DNA of 64,000 nt from Camellia lanceoleosa (GCA_025200525.1 CM045762.1:78303217-78367216), one strand, 5' to 3'; shown: positions 10,927-22,746, counted from the stretch's first letter. Translations and numbers: made by a program. Notes: a model not told the origin generated them from the letters alone.

Positions 10927-12630
10927 ATGATGAGCTTCCTGGATGCTTGCAGGGGGTACCATCAGATAGTCATGTACCCCTCTGATGAGGAGAAGACTAC
11001 ATTTATCACCCCAAAAGGGTTGTATTGCTATAGAGTAATGTCTTTTGGGTTGAAAAATATAGGAGCAACTTACCAGAGATTGGTGACTAAGATGTTTAGG
11101 CATCTAATAGGCAAAACAGTGGAGGTATACATTGATGACATGGTCGTGAAGACCAAGGGACCTGAGGATCATCTTGCCAACTTGAAGACAGTCTTTGATA
11201 TCCTAAAGACATTTCGGCTCCGACTCAATGCATCGAAATGTGCATTTGGAGTTAGGTCAGGGAAGTTCTTGGGATACTTGGTCACCAAAAAGGGCATTGA
11301 GGCAAGCCTGGATCAAATCAAGGCCATCTTGGAGTTAAAGAGCCCAACGTCGGCAAAACAAGTGCAGATGTTAACTGGAAGGGTTGCAACCCTAAATAGA
11401 TTTATAAGCACCAGCTTTGAAAAATGTAAACCTTTCTTCAGTTTAGTGAAGAAAGCCATAGACTTCTTATGGACAGAAGAGTGTGAAGTCGTCCTGGCCG
11501 ACTTGAAGAAATACTTGACCATCGCTCCAGTTCTCTCAAATCCAGTACCTAGAGAGGAGCTGCTCTTATACTTGGCGGTTTCAGAGCATGCAGTAAGTGC
11601 AGTAATAATCAGAGAAGAAAAAAGAGAACAAAGGGCAGTTTACTACGTGAGTAAAACCCTAGCAGATACAGAGACCAGATACCTACCCTTGGAGAAGCTG
11701 ACACTGGCTTTAGTAATGGCCTCGAAAAAGCCAAATCATTACTTTCAAGCTTACAAGATTGTGGTGTTAACCGAGCATCCTTTGAAGTCCCTATTGCAGC
11801 AAGGAGATCTAACAGGCAGGATAGCCAGATGGGCAGTGGTGTTAGGCCAATATGACCTGAAATTTAGACCCAGAACAACAATCAAAGGCCAAGTTTTGGC
11901 CGACTTCGTGGCCGAGTTCACACCAGGCGCCATCATACATCGGGCTCCGTTGAGCCGGGGTATACGATGTCCAAGTGAACAACAAAAAACCCAACGAGGA
12001 ATAGCAGAACAGAGGAAAGAAGAGAAACTCATGCCCTACAGTATTTACGTTGGTGACTCCTTCCGCCTGTTTATTGATGGAAGTTCAAACCGACAAGAAG
12101 CGGGGGCAGGAGTAGTGCTAGTATCGCCGGATGGACAGATACTGGAACAATCCATTCATTTGGGGTTTAAGGCCTCAAACAACGAAGTAGAGTATGAAGC
12201 ACTGATCGTAGGATTAAAGTTGGCAACAACAATGGAAGCCGACGAGGTAATGGTCTTTTGTGACTCCCAGCTTATTGTCAACCAGGCCATAGGCGAATAC
12301 GCAGCCCAAGATGAAAGGATGTTGGCCTATGTAAAGGAGGTGGGCAGACTGATAGCATTATTCCAAAATTGTCGACTACAGCAAGTTAGCCGAGATGACA
12401 ATAGCCATGTTGATGCCTTGGCCAACCTAGCTAGTGCAATGAAACTAAGAGAGGCAAGGACAATTATGGTTGACTACTTGTCAAGTCCAAGTGTAGAACT
12501 ACTGAACACAGAGCATGAGGCAATGTGTGTGGAGATGGGACCAAGCTGGATAAATGCGATAATAGTATTCCTTAGAGATGGAAAACTGCCAGATGATTAT
12601 AAAGAAGCACACAAAACCAGACTGAAGTAG
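10927..12630 (+). CDS. Tat RT-RNase H-aRNase H, copy 2 (long open frame)
   Basis: From about 10930 the RT segment starting MSFLDACRGYHQIV is repeated, 1272 bp after the same point in copy 1. The frame is open to the TAG at 12628 and also reads back to 10843. It carries YIDDMVVKTK, the RNase H box, then a complete additional RNase H: LFIDGSSNRQEAGAG, NNEVEYEALIVGLKLA, VFCDSQLIVNQAIGEY, and DNSHVDALANLASAM. The first third of the RT (before MSFLDA) is absent from this unit, so it could act only as part of the fused frame. It has fewer stops than copy 1. Confidence 0.85.
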   Translation: MMSFLDACRGYHQIVMYPSDEEKTTFITPKGLYCYRVMSFGLKNIGATYQRLVTKMFRHLIGKTVEVYIDDMVVKTKGPEDHLANLKTVFDILKTFRLRLNASKCAFGVRSGKFLGYLVTKKGIEASLDQIKAILELKSPTSAKQVQMLTGRVATLNRFISTSFEKCKPFFSLVKKAIDFLWTEECEVVLADLKKYLTIAPVLSNPVPREELLLYLAVSEHAVSAVIIREEKREQRAVYYVSKTLADTETRYLPLEKLTLALVMASKKPNHYFQAYKIVVLTEHPLKSLLQQGDLTGRIARWAVVLGQYDLKFRPRTTIKGQVLADFVAEFTPGAIIHRAPLSRGIRCPSEQQKTQRGIAEQRKEEKLMPYSIYVGDSFRLFIDGSSNRQEAGAGVVLVSPDGQILEQSIHLGFKASNNEVEYEALIVGLKLATTMEADEVMVFCDSQLIVNQAIGEYAAQDERMLAYVKEVGRLIALFQNCRLQQVSRDDNSHVDALANLASAMKLREARTIMVDYLSSPSVELLNTEHEAMCVEMGPSWINAIIVFLRDGKLPDDYKEAHKTRLK

Positions 12631-12932
12631 ACAAGATTCAGTCTGACCGTAGAAGAGCATCTCTACAGAAGATTTTTTACTAGTCCCCCTTTGAGGTGTG
12701 TGCATCCTTCATAAGTTGAAGACTTCCTGTACGAAATACATGAAGAAGTATGTGGAAGCCACACTGGGGCAAGTCACTTGCTCATAGGGCCATTACTCAG
12801 GGGTGCTGGTGGCCCTATATGCAAAAAGATGCTGAAGCTTATATCAAAAAGTGTGAGAAGTGTCAAAGCTTTGCACCTTTGATACACCAACCAGCAGCGG
12901 ATTTGAACCTAGTGTCCAGCCCTTGGCCATTT
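12631..12932 (+). pseudogene. Tat integrase, N-terminal zinc-binding part
   Basis: After the stop at 12628 the frame continues through an LYRR-type box. It contains the HEEVCGSHTG and KKCEKCQSFAPLIHQPA boxes of the HHCC zinc-binding domain, but these lie in different frames, which indicates an indel near 12750. The domain ends at LNLVSSPWPF, where the chromovirus is inserted. The integrase resumes at 22747. Integrase would join element cDNA to host DNA. Confidence 0.8.
12928..12932. other. TSD of the inserted chromovirus, left copy (CATTT)
   Basis: CATTT precedes the chromovirus terminus TGTAACGCC. The right copy at 22742-22746 reads CAGTT. The two differ by one base, and removing the insertion plus one copy restores the integrase reading frame of the Tat host (WPF then AQ). 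Confidence 0.8.
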
Positions 12933-15119
12933 TGTAACGCCCTCAAAATAAATAACATTAAACCCATCAATATAGATATGCGTTGATATAAAACAGTTCC
13001 ACATTCTTCTATTCATCAGAGTCTCATTACAAAAAATGTTACATGTTAACAACAAAAGCAAATGCCCTAAGGCTTACAGCTTTCCAAGTTAACACTTGGA
13101 TACAAAAAGAGAGCGCTAGCTCAATTACACCTTAAGCCCTTGGCTTGAATTTACATGTAGTACATCAAAAGAAAAGAGACAACAAAAAAAAAAACATCGT
13201 CCTCAAGCCTCCCAAGCTATGTCCTTGGAGGTGGCATGCTACCTGTTCCTGAAAATGATGTTCCCATAGAGGGTGAGCCACAGCCCAGTAGAAATATACT
13301 AAACCAAATATGAACCATGACTAAAAGATTAGCAGTTGATAGATGGCCAACACTGATACTCCTACTTACAACATTTCCCAATTCCATAACATACAAGTCC
13401 ATGTTACAGTTCATTTTCCATTTCCGTTAAATTCTCAATTTATAACTATGGCTCAGAACCTGGCCAAACAACTTATATGAGACAGTAACTCATAATCAAC
13501 TTTTTCCCATTTCATAACAGATAAGCATACTAGCTAGATCACCACATCAACTAATAAGTATAATAACGATATCACATTTCCAAAGATAAGCATAAGAGCT
13601 CTATCTACACTTCTCTAGACAAGCATATGAGCTGTATCTACACTTCTCAAAGATAAGCATATGAGCTCTATCTTCACTTTTCTAGACAAGCATATGAGCT
13701 GTATCTACGGAGTTCATCCCCCATCTCCTCCCAACACTATCCGGTTTAGAGGTACATCCCCCATCTTCCCCTAAACTGCGGAGTACATCCCCCATCTCCT
13801 CCTCTATACATAATGCATACAAACACTTTGGTTCTGTATACAATCATTCAATACATGCAGTTAATGTATTCTATCAACCGTCAAATTCCATGACACATTC
13901 CGTTGATTAGTTTTCGTTTGCCTAATCATCATGCATTGTCTACAACAATCAAGACTATCCTCCACCGATAGCCCAAAGCAGTTATCTCTAAACGGAAAAT
14001 AAATGCACAAATGGATATTAAATCAACATTTCAATTCGGTGAGTGATAAGTAATTCAACTACACCCTTTAATCCCATACACTCCCAATCTCAACATTTCC
14101 ATTTCAATTTCTCATTTCTCACAATTAATTATCCCAATTAATTAATCAATGTAATTAGGGCATTTTCCATAATTAACATTACAACCCTTAAGGTCCCCTT
14201 TTCATCAATGTTTCAACATTTATTCCATGTCTCTATACCAAACATGCCCCTAGGTTCATTATAAATAAAACCCCAACTTTTGTAAAATTACACAAAAGCC
14301 CCAACTCTTTCAAAATTACGCAACAATCCCCCCAACATCTCAAAATACCAAAATTTAAAGACAAAGTTCATAAAGAGGAGTAGGATATCCCTACCTCAAA
14401 GCTTGAGCTCCAACGGAGAGGAAGACCAAAACCAAAACGCTCCGAACACCGAAATTTTCAGATTAAAATGTAGCCCTCGACGATCTACACAACTTTTACA
14501 AAGGCCTAAGGTGAGGAAATCACTCATACTAGATCAAATCTAAGAGAGAAGGTAAGATTTTAGAGAGAGGAGCTCTCAAATCTGTATTTGGGAAAGTAAG
14601 AGAGAAGAAGTGTGTTGAAAAAGTGGTCCAAAAAGTTGGACCTCGTGTTTATATAAAAGTCTCCCCGCTCGAGCGTGGAAACCCCCGCTCGAGCGCCACT
14701 CACAGACTCCCGCTCGAGCGGCAAAACTCCCGCTCGAGGGGCGGATGCACACTCCCAGAATCTCGACATACCAGGTCCCCGCTCGAGCGCCCAACTCCCC
14801 GCTCGAGCATCCAACACTGCACAGGAAATACTGGATGAGTGTATTCCCTGCTCGAGCGCCAAAACCCCCGCTCGAGCGTACAAGCAACAAACCAGGTTCC
14901 CGCTTGAGCGTCAACAGCTCCGCTCGAGCGGACAGGCCAAAATCTGGGCAACTAGTTTTGGTTTCTAAACTCAACCAACCCGTACAAACCTGCCTAACAC
15001 ATCCCACAACTCAAATACGAGGTAGGAAGGGATGTAAACAAGATAATAATCAATTACTAACATCCACGGACACACGTCCGGATCACTATTCAACAAGGGT
15101 TAAACCTGGGATCGCTATA
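12933..15119 (-). mobile_element. 3' LTR of the Tekay element (2187 bp)
   Basis: It extends from TGTAACGCC to GCTATA. On the minus strand the U3 starts at 15119, holds the CTCGAG doublet array (14668-14928), then a TATATAAA box at 14655-14648. A long R-U5 of about 1.7 kb follows, with direct repeats built on AGCATATGAGCT (about 13580-13710) and on a CATCCCCCATC motif (about 13706-13800). It matches the right LTR closely by eye, and the whole 18-bp length difference falls in the array. Confidence 0.93.
14668..14928. repeat. CTCGAG doublet array B (left Tekay LTR)
   Basis: Ten palindromes form five doublets starting at 14668/14688, 14713/14733, 14782/14802, 14851/14871 and 14903/14923. Every pair is exactly 20 bp apart start to start. 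Gaps between doublets vary (25, 49, 49 and 32 bp). The array lies in U3 immediately upstream of the TATA box when read on the minus strand. Confidence 0.95.
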
Positions 15120-15120
15120 A

Positions 15121-15133
15121 CCTCCCCCCCTTA
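15121..15133 (-). promoter_or_regulatory. Polypurine tract of the Tekay element
   Basis: On the minus strand the sequence AAGGGGGGGAGG directly precedes the LTR start TTATAGCGATCC. This is the primer site for plus-strand DNA synthesis in LTR elements. It is followed (plus strand) by the AAAGAATTTCGTCC motif, also present before the LTRs of the two other chromovirus-type elements in this window. Confidence 0.85.
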
Positions 15134-15528
15134 AAGAATTTCGTCCCCGAAATTAAGAACAAGTTTCTGAAAAAGACGTTTTTGTCCATTTTAGACAATG
15201 TTACATTACAACATTCAACAACTCGACCCATTACCGGTCAACCCATCTCTTATCAAGAGGCATTTCACAATACATACATTTCAACATGCATTTTGCTTTC
15301 CATTTCAACCATTTCCAACATACATGGTTCACAATTCATATCATAAGCAATAATCATGATACATTTCCACTTCTACTATATATTCAACATATGCAATGTT
15401 ACACAAACTTCCATTTGAGGCAAGTTTCCAACTACTTTCATTAACCAAAACATGCACCATGTTTTACAACTTACGACATATTTAATGATCTTAAAGTTCA
15501 ACAATACAACAATATATATAACATATGT

Positions 15529-16947
15529 TCAAACATCCACAAATAAGTCCGGATATTTCTCTCGGACCTCCAACTCATGTTCCCAAGTGGCCTCCTCCAC
15601 TTCGTGATGTTTCCACAAAACCTTCACCAAAGGAATGGTCTTGCCACGCAGGACTTGATCCCGCCTATCCAAGACCCGAACCGGTCTCTCCTCATACGAG
15701 GCATCCTCATCTACCTCTAAGTCGGTCCAATCCAATACATGTGATGGATCCGGCTCATACTTCCGAAGCATACTCACATGAAACACGTCATGAACTCCGG
15801 ACAACTTTGGCGATAAAGCTAAATGGTAAGCAACCTTGCCAATCCTCTCAAGGATCTCAAAATGACTAATAAACCGAGGGGATAACTTCCCTCTCTTCCC
15901 AAACCTCATCAATCCCCGCCTAGGTGATATCTTCAGAAAGACATGATCACCCATCTCAAACGCCAACGGTCTCCTCCTATGGTCAGCATAAGATTTCTGA
16001 CGACTCTGGGCTGTAACAAGCCTCCTTCGGATAAGCTCAACTTTCTCCGTCGTCTCCCTAACCAACTCCGGACCCAACAGAGGTGCGTCACCTACCTCGG
16101 CCCAACAAACCGGAGACCTACAAGGTAGGCCATACAAGGCCTCAAACGGTGCCATACCGATACTAGACTGGAAACTGTTGTTGTAGGCAAACTCCACCAA
16201 TGGTAAGTGCCTCTCCCACGTCCCACTGAAGTCAAGGACACAACCCCGAAGCATATCCTCAAGGATCTGAATAATGCCTCGCCGGGCCCGAGGGTGATAA
16301 GCTGTACTAAAGGTCAACTTGGTGCCCAAGGCACTCTGCAAACTCTGCCACAACCTAGCAGTAAAATGAGGATCTCTATCTGAGACGATCGTCACTGGGA
16401 CCCCGTGTAACCTCACTATGTCCCGAATATACAAGTCGGCAAGATGATCTACCGAATCTCTTACGCGCATAGGAATGAAATGCGCCGACTTAGTCAACCG
16501 GTCTACAACCACCCAAATAGCATCACTACCCCGCTGAGTCCTCGGAAGACTCACAACGAAGTCCATAGTGACATGCTCCCACTTCCACTCGGCAATAGGC
16601 AAGGGTTGTAATAAACCTGCTGGCCTCTGATGCTCGGCCTTCACTTGTTGACAAGTAAGGCACTTAGACACGAAGACTACCACATCTCTCTTCATACCCC
16701 GCCACCAAAACTGGCGACTCAAATCCCGATACATCTTAGTACCTCCCAGATGCACTGCAAGGCGCGAATGATGAAACTCTCGGAGTACCTCCTCTCGGCA
16801 AGACTCCGGCACAAACAAACGGTCTTGGTATCTCACACTCAGGTCAGGATACACCGTCAAACCCTTCTCAACCTTCCCACTGGAGATCTTCTCTCGGAGG
16901 GATTCTACCTCAAGGTCACTCTTCTGTGCCTCTAACACCCGAGTCAC
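15529..16947 (-). pseudogene. Tekay integrase and chromodomain, catalytic Glu lost
   Basis: The frame is open for 472 codons. It begins with the zinc-binding HHCC domain (HHSRLAVHLGG, CLTCQQVKAEH), then the catalytic core with MDFVVSLPRTQ (first Asp) and VSDRDPHF (second Asp). Where the related element at 58264 reads YHPQTDGQSE, this copy reads YHPRARRGI, so a small in-frame deletion plus changes remove the third catalytic residue (Glu). The C-terminus has a chromodomain-like fold, with DEDASYEERPVRVLDRRD and LVKVLWKHHEVEEATWE, which in chromoviruses directs integration to heterochromatin. The open frame but missing Glu is odd; it could be mutation or a sequence error near 16270-16300. Confidence 0.88.
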
Positions 16948-18965
16948 AAGTGTAGGTCGCAGAATAATAAAAACAAGGTCATGACCTCAACGGATTCGCC
17001 CAGAAGCAAATCAAACTCGCCAAGTGCCCCCAACATCTCCCACTCTCGGATGGCTATACTAGCTACATCACTAACGGATTTCCTGCTAAGGGCATCGGCC
17101 ACAACATTGGCCTTCCCCGAGTGGTACTGCAACTCGAAGTCGTAATCCTTAATAAACTCCATCCACCTCCTCTGCCTCAAGTTCAAGTCTTTCTGTGAAA
17201 ACAGATATTTTAGACTCTTATGATCCGAAAACACCTCGAATTTCTCACCATAAAGATAGTGCCTCCAGATTTTCAAGGCAAAGATCACAGCTGCTAATTC
17301 TAGGTCATGCGTAGGGTAGTTCTTCTCGTGAATTTTCAACTAACGCGAGCCATAAGCTACTACTTTTCCCTCTTGCATCAACACACAACCCAAACCTTCT
17401 CGTGAGGCATCACAATAGACTGCATAACCCAATCCTCTCTCCGAAATAATCAAGACCGGAGCGGTGGTCAATCTAACTTTCAGCTCTTGGAACGACTTTT
17501 CACAAATCTCACTCCATACAAATTTGACTCCCTTCCGAGTCAGTCTAGTCAACGGTGAAGCTAATCTAGAGAAGTCTTTCACAAACCGACGGTAATACCC
17601 AACTAATCCCAGAAAACTGCGGATCTCAAACACACTCTTAGGCTGTGCCCAATCTTGCACTGCCTCAGTCTTGGATGTATCAACAGACACCCCTTCTCCA
17701 GAAACTACATGGCCTAAGAATTTGACTTCCTTTAGCTAGAACTCACACTTCCCAAACTTGGCATAAAGCCTATGGGCTCTAAGCAACTCAAGCACCACTC
17801 TCAAGTGTTCCTCGTGCTCCTCCTCAGAAGGTGAATAGATAAGAATGTCGTCCACGAAAACGACTACAAAACGATCCAAAAATTCCAGGAAGATCCGGTT
17901 CATCAAGTCCATAAAGACTGCCGGTGCATTGGTAAGCCCAAATGGCATCACCAGAAACTCATAATGGCCATACCGTGTACGGAATGCCGTCTTCAGAATA
18001 TCCTCCTCTCTGACCCTCAACTGTTGGTAACCCGATCTCAAGTCTATCTTAGAGAAACAACGGGAACCCTTCAACTGGTCAAACAAATCATCTATACGGG
18101 GCATAGGGTACTTATTCTTAACCGTAGCCCGATTCAACTTCCGGTAATCGATACACAATCTCAAGGCACCATCTTTCTTTTTAGCAAAGAGGGCCGGTGC
18201 TCCCCACGGTGAAACACTAGGGCGAACAAAGCCCTTATTTAGCAATTCCTGGAGCTGAACCTTCAACTCAACCAACTCTGCTGGAGCAAAACGGTAAGGT
18301 GCCATAGAAATCGGCGCCGTGCCGGGCACTAAATCAATAGAGAACTCAATCTCCCGGTGAGGCGGCAAACTAACGAGATCCTCGGGAAAGACGTCCGAGT
18401 ACTCACAAACTATCCTCGGCAACACAGTCTGGGTCTCGTCACACTCACCCCTCTCAAAACTAGCAAGTAAACCACTAAGCTCACTCCGCCCTCGCGGATC
18501 ATACCCCGGTGGCACAACACTACCAACCCGGTCTCCCAAGAAATAGAAACACTCCCCGCTCACGGTACAACAAGTGACCCTCTGGCGGTAGCAATCAACA
18601 ACTGCCCGGTATGATGATAACCAGTCCATACCCAAAATAACATCAAAGCCCTTCATGGGCATAACTACAAAAGGAAATGGAAGCCTATGATCGTTGACTT
18701 CTATATCACAACCCTTACATCCGTGTTTCAAAATCAACTCACCCCCAATAGGTAACACAACGTAAATAGGAGATGCTAATAGTGCTAACTCCAACTCCAA
18801 CACAGATGCAAATGCAGCAGATACAAAAGAATGAGATGCACCCGTATCAATCAACACTCTAGCAACCGAGTTGCAAAACAGAAAGGTACCTCTCACTACT
18901 GATGGAGCCGGTACGAGATCCTGCGCGGTAACAGCATACACGCGTCCTGTAGGACCCTGGTCCAC
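16944..18965 (-). pseudogene. Tekay protease, RT and RNase H (three broken pieces)
   Basis: From right to left, the first piece (18965-17736) contains the protease active site [13 protein letters not shown], a [10 protein letters not shown] box, the RT fingers ([20 protein letters not shown]), [17 protein letters not shown] and the catalytic [14 protein letters not shown]. It ends at a TAG at about 17736. The next piece (17690-17340) has the connection and RNase H start ([35 protein letters not shown]). A stop separates it from the last piece (17339-16944), with [20 protein letters not shown] and [10 protein letters not shown]. All catalytic boxes are present; three stops disrupt the frame. 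Confidence 0.92.
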
Positions 18966-20163
18966 CTACTCACCCCTCGGAGCATACGACTGTTGCACTG
19001 ACTGGGACGACGAAGCCCCCGGATTGGCCCTCGAAGCCTGCACAGACTGAGCTGGCTGAAATCCCTACGTCTGTCTAGAACCAGATGCTTCTGAGGTGGC
19101 ACTCAACTGTGGGCAGAACCTCTTCAGGTGCCCAGGCTGTCCACACTGATAGCAAGACAAGGGCTGCCCCCCTAAGTCGACTCTGGGTCTATCAAGAAGA
19201 AGCAGCTCTCTGACCTCCACCCTTCTGGGGGCAAACCGAAACCTTGTGACCCAGCTGGCCACACTTGTAACAAGTGAACTCCCTTTGACTACCTCTCCCC
19301 GAGCCTACACTCGGCACTGGAAAGGTCGATCTAGAAACTCCACCCTGAGACTGCTGAGGGTTATAACCCCTCTGTCTCCTACCATCACCCTGGCCCTCTT
19401 GGCCCCTCTTGGAGCATGTATGCTTCTCCTCCTCCTCCTTCTGCATCATAAGCTCCATATGAGCTGCAGCATCCACCAAATGTCTATACTCTCGGATGTA
19501 AGACCCACTAACCCTCAACTTGAGGCCTCGCCTCAATTTCCGCTCAAACTCATAGCAACGGCGTTCTTCGGACGCCACCAGTTCAGGTGCAAACCTGGAC
19601 AAGCTGGTAAAAGTGGCCTCAAACTCTGCCACAGACATACCCTGCTGCTTAAGTCGGCTAAACTGATCCCTCAGCTTCTCTCTAGCAACTGCAAATAAGA
19701 ATCTCTCCTGGAAAGCATTTACAAACGCCTCCTAAGTACCACCAATGCGTACCTTCTCATACTTCCACCATTGACCCGCATCTCCCTTCAGTTGGAAAGA
19801 TGCCAAGGTCACTTTTAGTGCTCCGTCCTCAATGCCAAGCATCTCGAACGTCTTACTCATTTGTTCTAACCACTCGTCTGCCTTCAGTGGTTCCTTTGGA
19901 TCTCCAACAAACTCCTCCGGGTTAGATCGGAAGAACTCCATCTTCAAGAAAGAAGGCCCTGCCTCAACTGCCTGATTCCCAGCCTTGAGAATACCCAAAG
20001 CTCCTGCTATCTCTCGGGCCAAGGCACTCATGGCCTGCTGACCGGCTGGCTCGGCCACATTGGCCTAACCAACTCCCTCCTATACTGCCAGAATCTCATC
20101 CGGTATAGGCACTTCCTGTCTCGCAGGCCTACCACGCCTAACACCTCTTCCTCGTCCTGACAT
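18966..20163 (-). pseudogene. Tekay gag (stops and a frameshift)
   Basis: The start is the ATG at 20163, opening MSGRGRGVRRGRPARQE, a basic N-terminus. Two stops follow within 40 codons. The gag core continues with FFRSNPEEFVGDP, ADEWLEQMSKTFE and FQLKGDAGQWWKYE, another stop at about 19732, then FLFAVAREKLRDQF, SRFAPELVASEE and a CCHC zinc knuckle CYKCGQLGHKVSVCP at about 19225-19270. A second knuckle, CYQCGQPGHLKRFCP, is in a different frame (about 19115-19160), so an indel separates them. Gag packages the element RNA. The protease frame begins right after 18965. Confidence 0.88.
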
Positions 20164-20557
20164 CCTAATAAAGGTAACACAGAACGTTAGCACTTTCATA
20201 AATGTGCCGAAACTAAACACTCACGTCCTAATGCATGGAAAACTGTAATTCACTCCACGTAAGCACAGAAACACATAAGCACTTACGAATTTCATTTCCG
20301 GATAATGATAGTCCCGAGGCGTTACTAGAGTTCCAGTCAGAAACAGCATTGATCAAGTGCCTTTCCAACAAGACTCCCAGAAACCCAAGGATCCAATCAA
20401 CATCCTAGAAATTAAATCCCATACCCAAATAATCACATAAGCATGTTATCAATTAAACACATGGTATATGACACTATACCTAAGTCTCTTTCAAGCGAGA
20501 CAAACCCATTGTGATCCTAATCACTTCCCACGTACCCAAAGTATTCGAACCTGGTAC

Positions 20558-20571
20558 GCTCTGATACCAAG
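20558..20571 (-). promoter_or_regulatory. Primer-binding site, initiator tRNA-Met type
   Basis: On the minus strand, two bases after the LTR end GGGCGTTACA, the sequence reads TTGGTATCAGAGCG, complementary to the 3' end of plant initiator tRNA-Met. It fixes the right LTR as the 5' LTR and transcription as right to left. Confidence 0.92.
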
Positions 20572-20572
20572 T

Positions 20573-22741
20573 TGTAACGCCCTCAAAATAAATAACATTA
20601 AACCCATCAATATAAATATGCGTTGATATAAAACAGTTCCACATTCTTCTATTCATCAGAGTCTCATTACAAAAAATGTTACATGTTAACATCAAAAGCA
20701 AATGCCCTAAGGCTTACAGCTTTCCAAGTTAACACTTGGTTACAAAAAGAGAGCACTAGCTCAATTACACCTTAAGCCCTTGGCTTGAATTTACATGTAG
20801 TACATCAAAAGAAAAGAGACAACAAAAAAAAAACGTCGTCCTCAAGCCTCCCAAGCTATGTCCTTGGAGGTGGCATGCTACCTGTTCCTGAAAATGATGT
20901 TCCCATAGAGGGTGAGCCACAGCCCAGTAGAAATATACTAAACCAAATATGAACCATGACTAAAAGATTAGCAGTTGATTGATGGCCAACACTGATACTC
21001 CTACTTACAACATTTCACAATTCCATAACATACAAGTCCATGTTACAGTTCATTTTCCATTTCCGTTAAATTCTCAATTTATAACTATGGCTCAGAACCT
21101 AGCCAAACAACTTATATGAGACAGTAACTCATAATCAACTTTTTCCCACTTCATAACAGATAAGCATACTAGCTAGATCACCACATCAACTGATAAGTAT
21201 AATAACGATATCACATTTCCAAAGATAAGCATAAGAGCTCTATCTACACTTCTCTAGACAAGCATATGAGCTGTATCTACACTTCTCAAAGATAAGCATA
21301 TGAGCTCTATCTTCACTTTTCTAGACAAGCATATGAGCTGTATCTACGGAGTTCATCCCCTATCTCCTCCTAACACTATCCGGTTTAGAGGTACATCCCC
21401 CATCTTCTCCTAAACCGCGGAGTACATCCCCCATCTCCTCCTCTACACATAATGCATACAAACACTTTGGTTCTATATACAATCATTCAATACATACAGT
21501 TAATGTATTCTATCAACCGTCAAATTCCATGACACATTCCGTTGATTAGTTTTCGTTTGCCTAATCATCATGCATTGTCTACAACAATCAAGACTATCCT
21601 CCACCGATAGCCTAAAGCAATTATCTCTAAACGAAAAATAAATGCACAAATGGATATTAAATCAACATTTCAATTCGGTGAGTGATAAGTAATTCAACTA
21701 CACCCTTTAATCCCATACACTTCCAATCTCAACATTTCCATTTCAATTTCTCATTTCTCACAATTAATTATCCCAATTAATTAATCAATGTAATTACGGC
21801 ATTTTCCATAATTAACATTACAACCCTTAAGGTCCCATTTTCATCAATGTTTTAACATTTATTCCATATCTCTATACCAAACATGCCGCTAGGTTCATTA
21901 TAAATAAAACCTCAACTTTTGTAAAATTACACAAAAGCCCCAACTCTTTCAAAATTACGCAACAACCCCCCCAACATCTCAAAATACCAAAATTTAAAGA
22001 CAAAGTTCATAAAGAGGAGTAGGATATCCCTACCTCAAAGCTTGAGCTCCAACGGAGGGGAAGACCAAAACCAAAACGCTCTGAACACCGAAATTTTCAG
22101 ATTAAAATGTAGCCCTCGACGATTCACACAACTTTTACAAAGGCCCAAGGTGAGGAAATCACTCATACTAGATCAAATCTAAGAGAGAAGGTAAGGTTTT
22201 AGAGAGAGGAGCTCTCAAATCTGTATTTGGGAAAGTAAGAGAGAGGAAGTGTGTTGAAAAAGTGGTCCAAAAAGTCAGACCTCTTGTTTATATAAAAGTC
22301 TCCCCGCTCGAGCGTGGAAACCCCCGCTTGAGCGCCACTCACAGACTCCCGCTCGAGCGGCAAAACTCCCGCTCAAGCGGCGGATGCACACTCCCAGAAT
22401 CTCGACATACCAGGTCCCCGCTCGAGCGCCCAACTCCCGCCGAAGGCCCAACACCGCACAGAAATCTCGATGAGTGTATTCTCGCCGGCGCCAAAACCCC
22501 GCCGGCGCATAAGCAACAAACCAGGTTCCCGCTGAGGCCATCAGCTCGCCGAGTGACAAAGCAAAATCGGCAACTAGTTTTGGTTTCTAAACTCAACCAA
22601 CCCGTACAAACCTGCCTAACACATCCCACAACTCAAATACGAGGTAGGAAGGGATGTAAACAAGATAATAATCAATTACTAACATCCACGGACACACGTC
22701 CGGATCACTATTCAACAAGGGTTAAACCCGGGATCGCTATA
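20573..22741 (-). mobile_element. 5' LTR of the Tekay element (2169 bp)
   Basis: The termini are TGTAACGCC and GCTATA. The minus-strand TATATAAA box is at 22294-22287 and the U3 array is between it and 22565. By eye it matches the left LTR with only scattered differences, except at 22438-22568, where many small deletions cluster. The array in this copy keeps only the doublets nearest the TATA box (22311-22424). Confidence 0.93.
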
Positions 22742-22746
22742 CAGTT
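22742..22746. other. TSD of the chromovirus, right copy (CAGTT)
   Basis: CAGTT directly follows the LTR terminus GCTATA and pairs with CATTT at 12928-12932, with one mismatch. The Tat integrase reading resumes immediately after it with GCCCAATAGGGCATGGA. Confidence 0.8.

Larger units (their letters stand above)
12933..22741 (-). mobile_element. Tekay/Del-type chromovirus, full-length with two LTRs
   Basis: A 9.8-kb element lies on the minus strand inside the Tat integrase. LTRs at both ends share the termini TGTAACGCC and GGATCGCTATA. A primer-binding site matching initiator tRNA-Met adjoins the right LTR and a polypurine tract adjoins the left LTR, so transcription runs right to left. Gag has a CCHC knuckle and Pol is ordered protease, RT, RNase H, integrase, chromodomain, which defines a chromovirus; long LTRs suggest the Tekay/Del clade. 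Stops in gag and pol and loss of the integrase Glu make it defective. Confidence 0.93.

Noticed and set aside
14560..15134. Several overlapping open frames on both strands rich in Ala-Arg-Ala and Ser-Ser-Gly
   Set aside because: They arise because the CTCGAG doublet array is free of stops in all frames. The repeated peptides follow the DNA repeat and differ between LTR copies.
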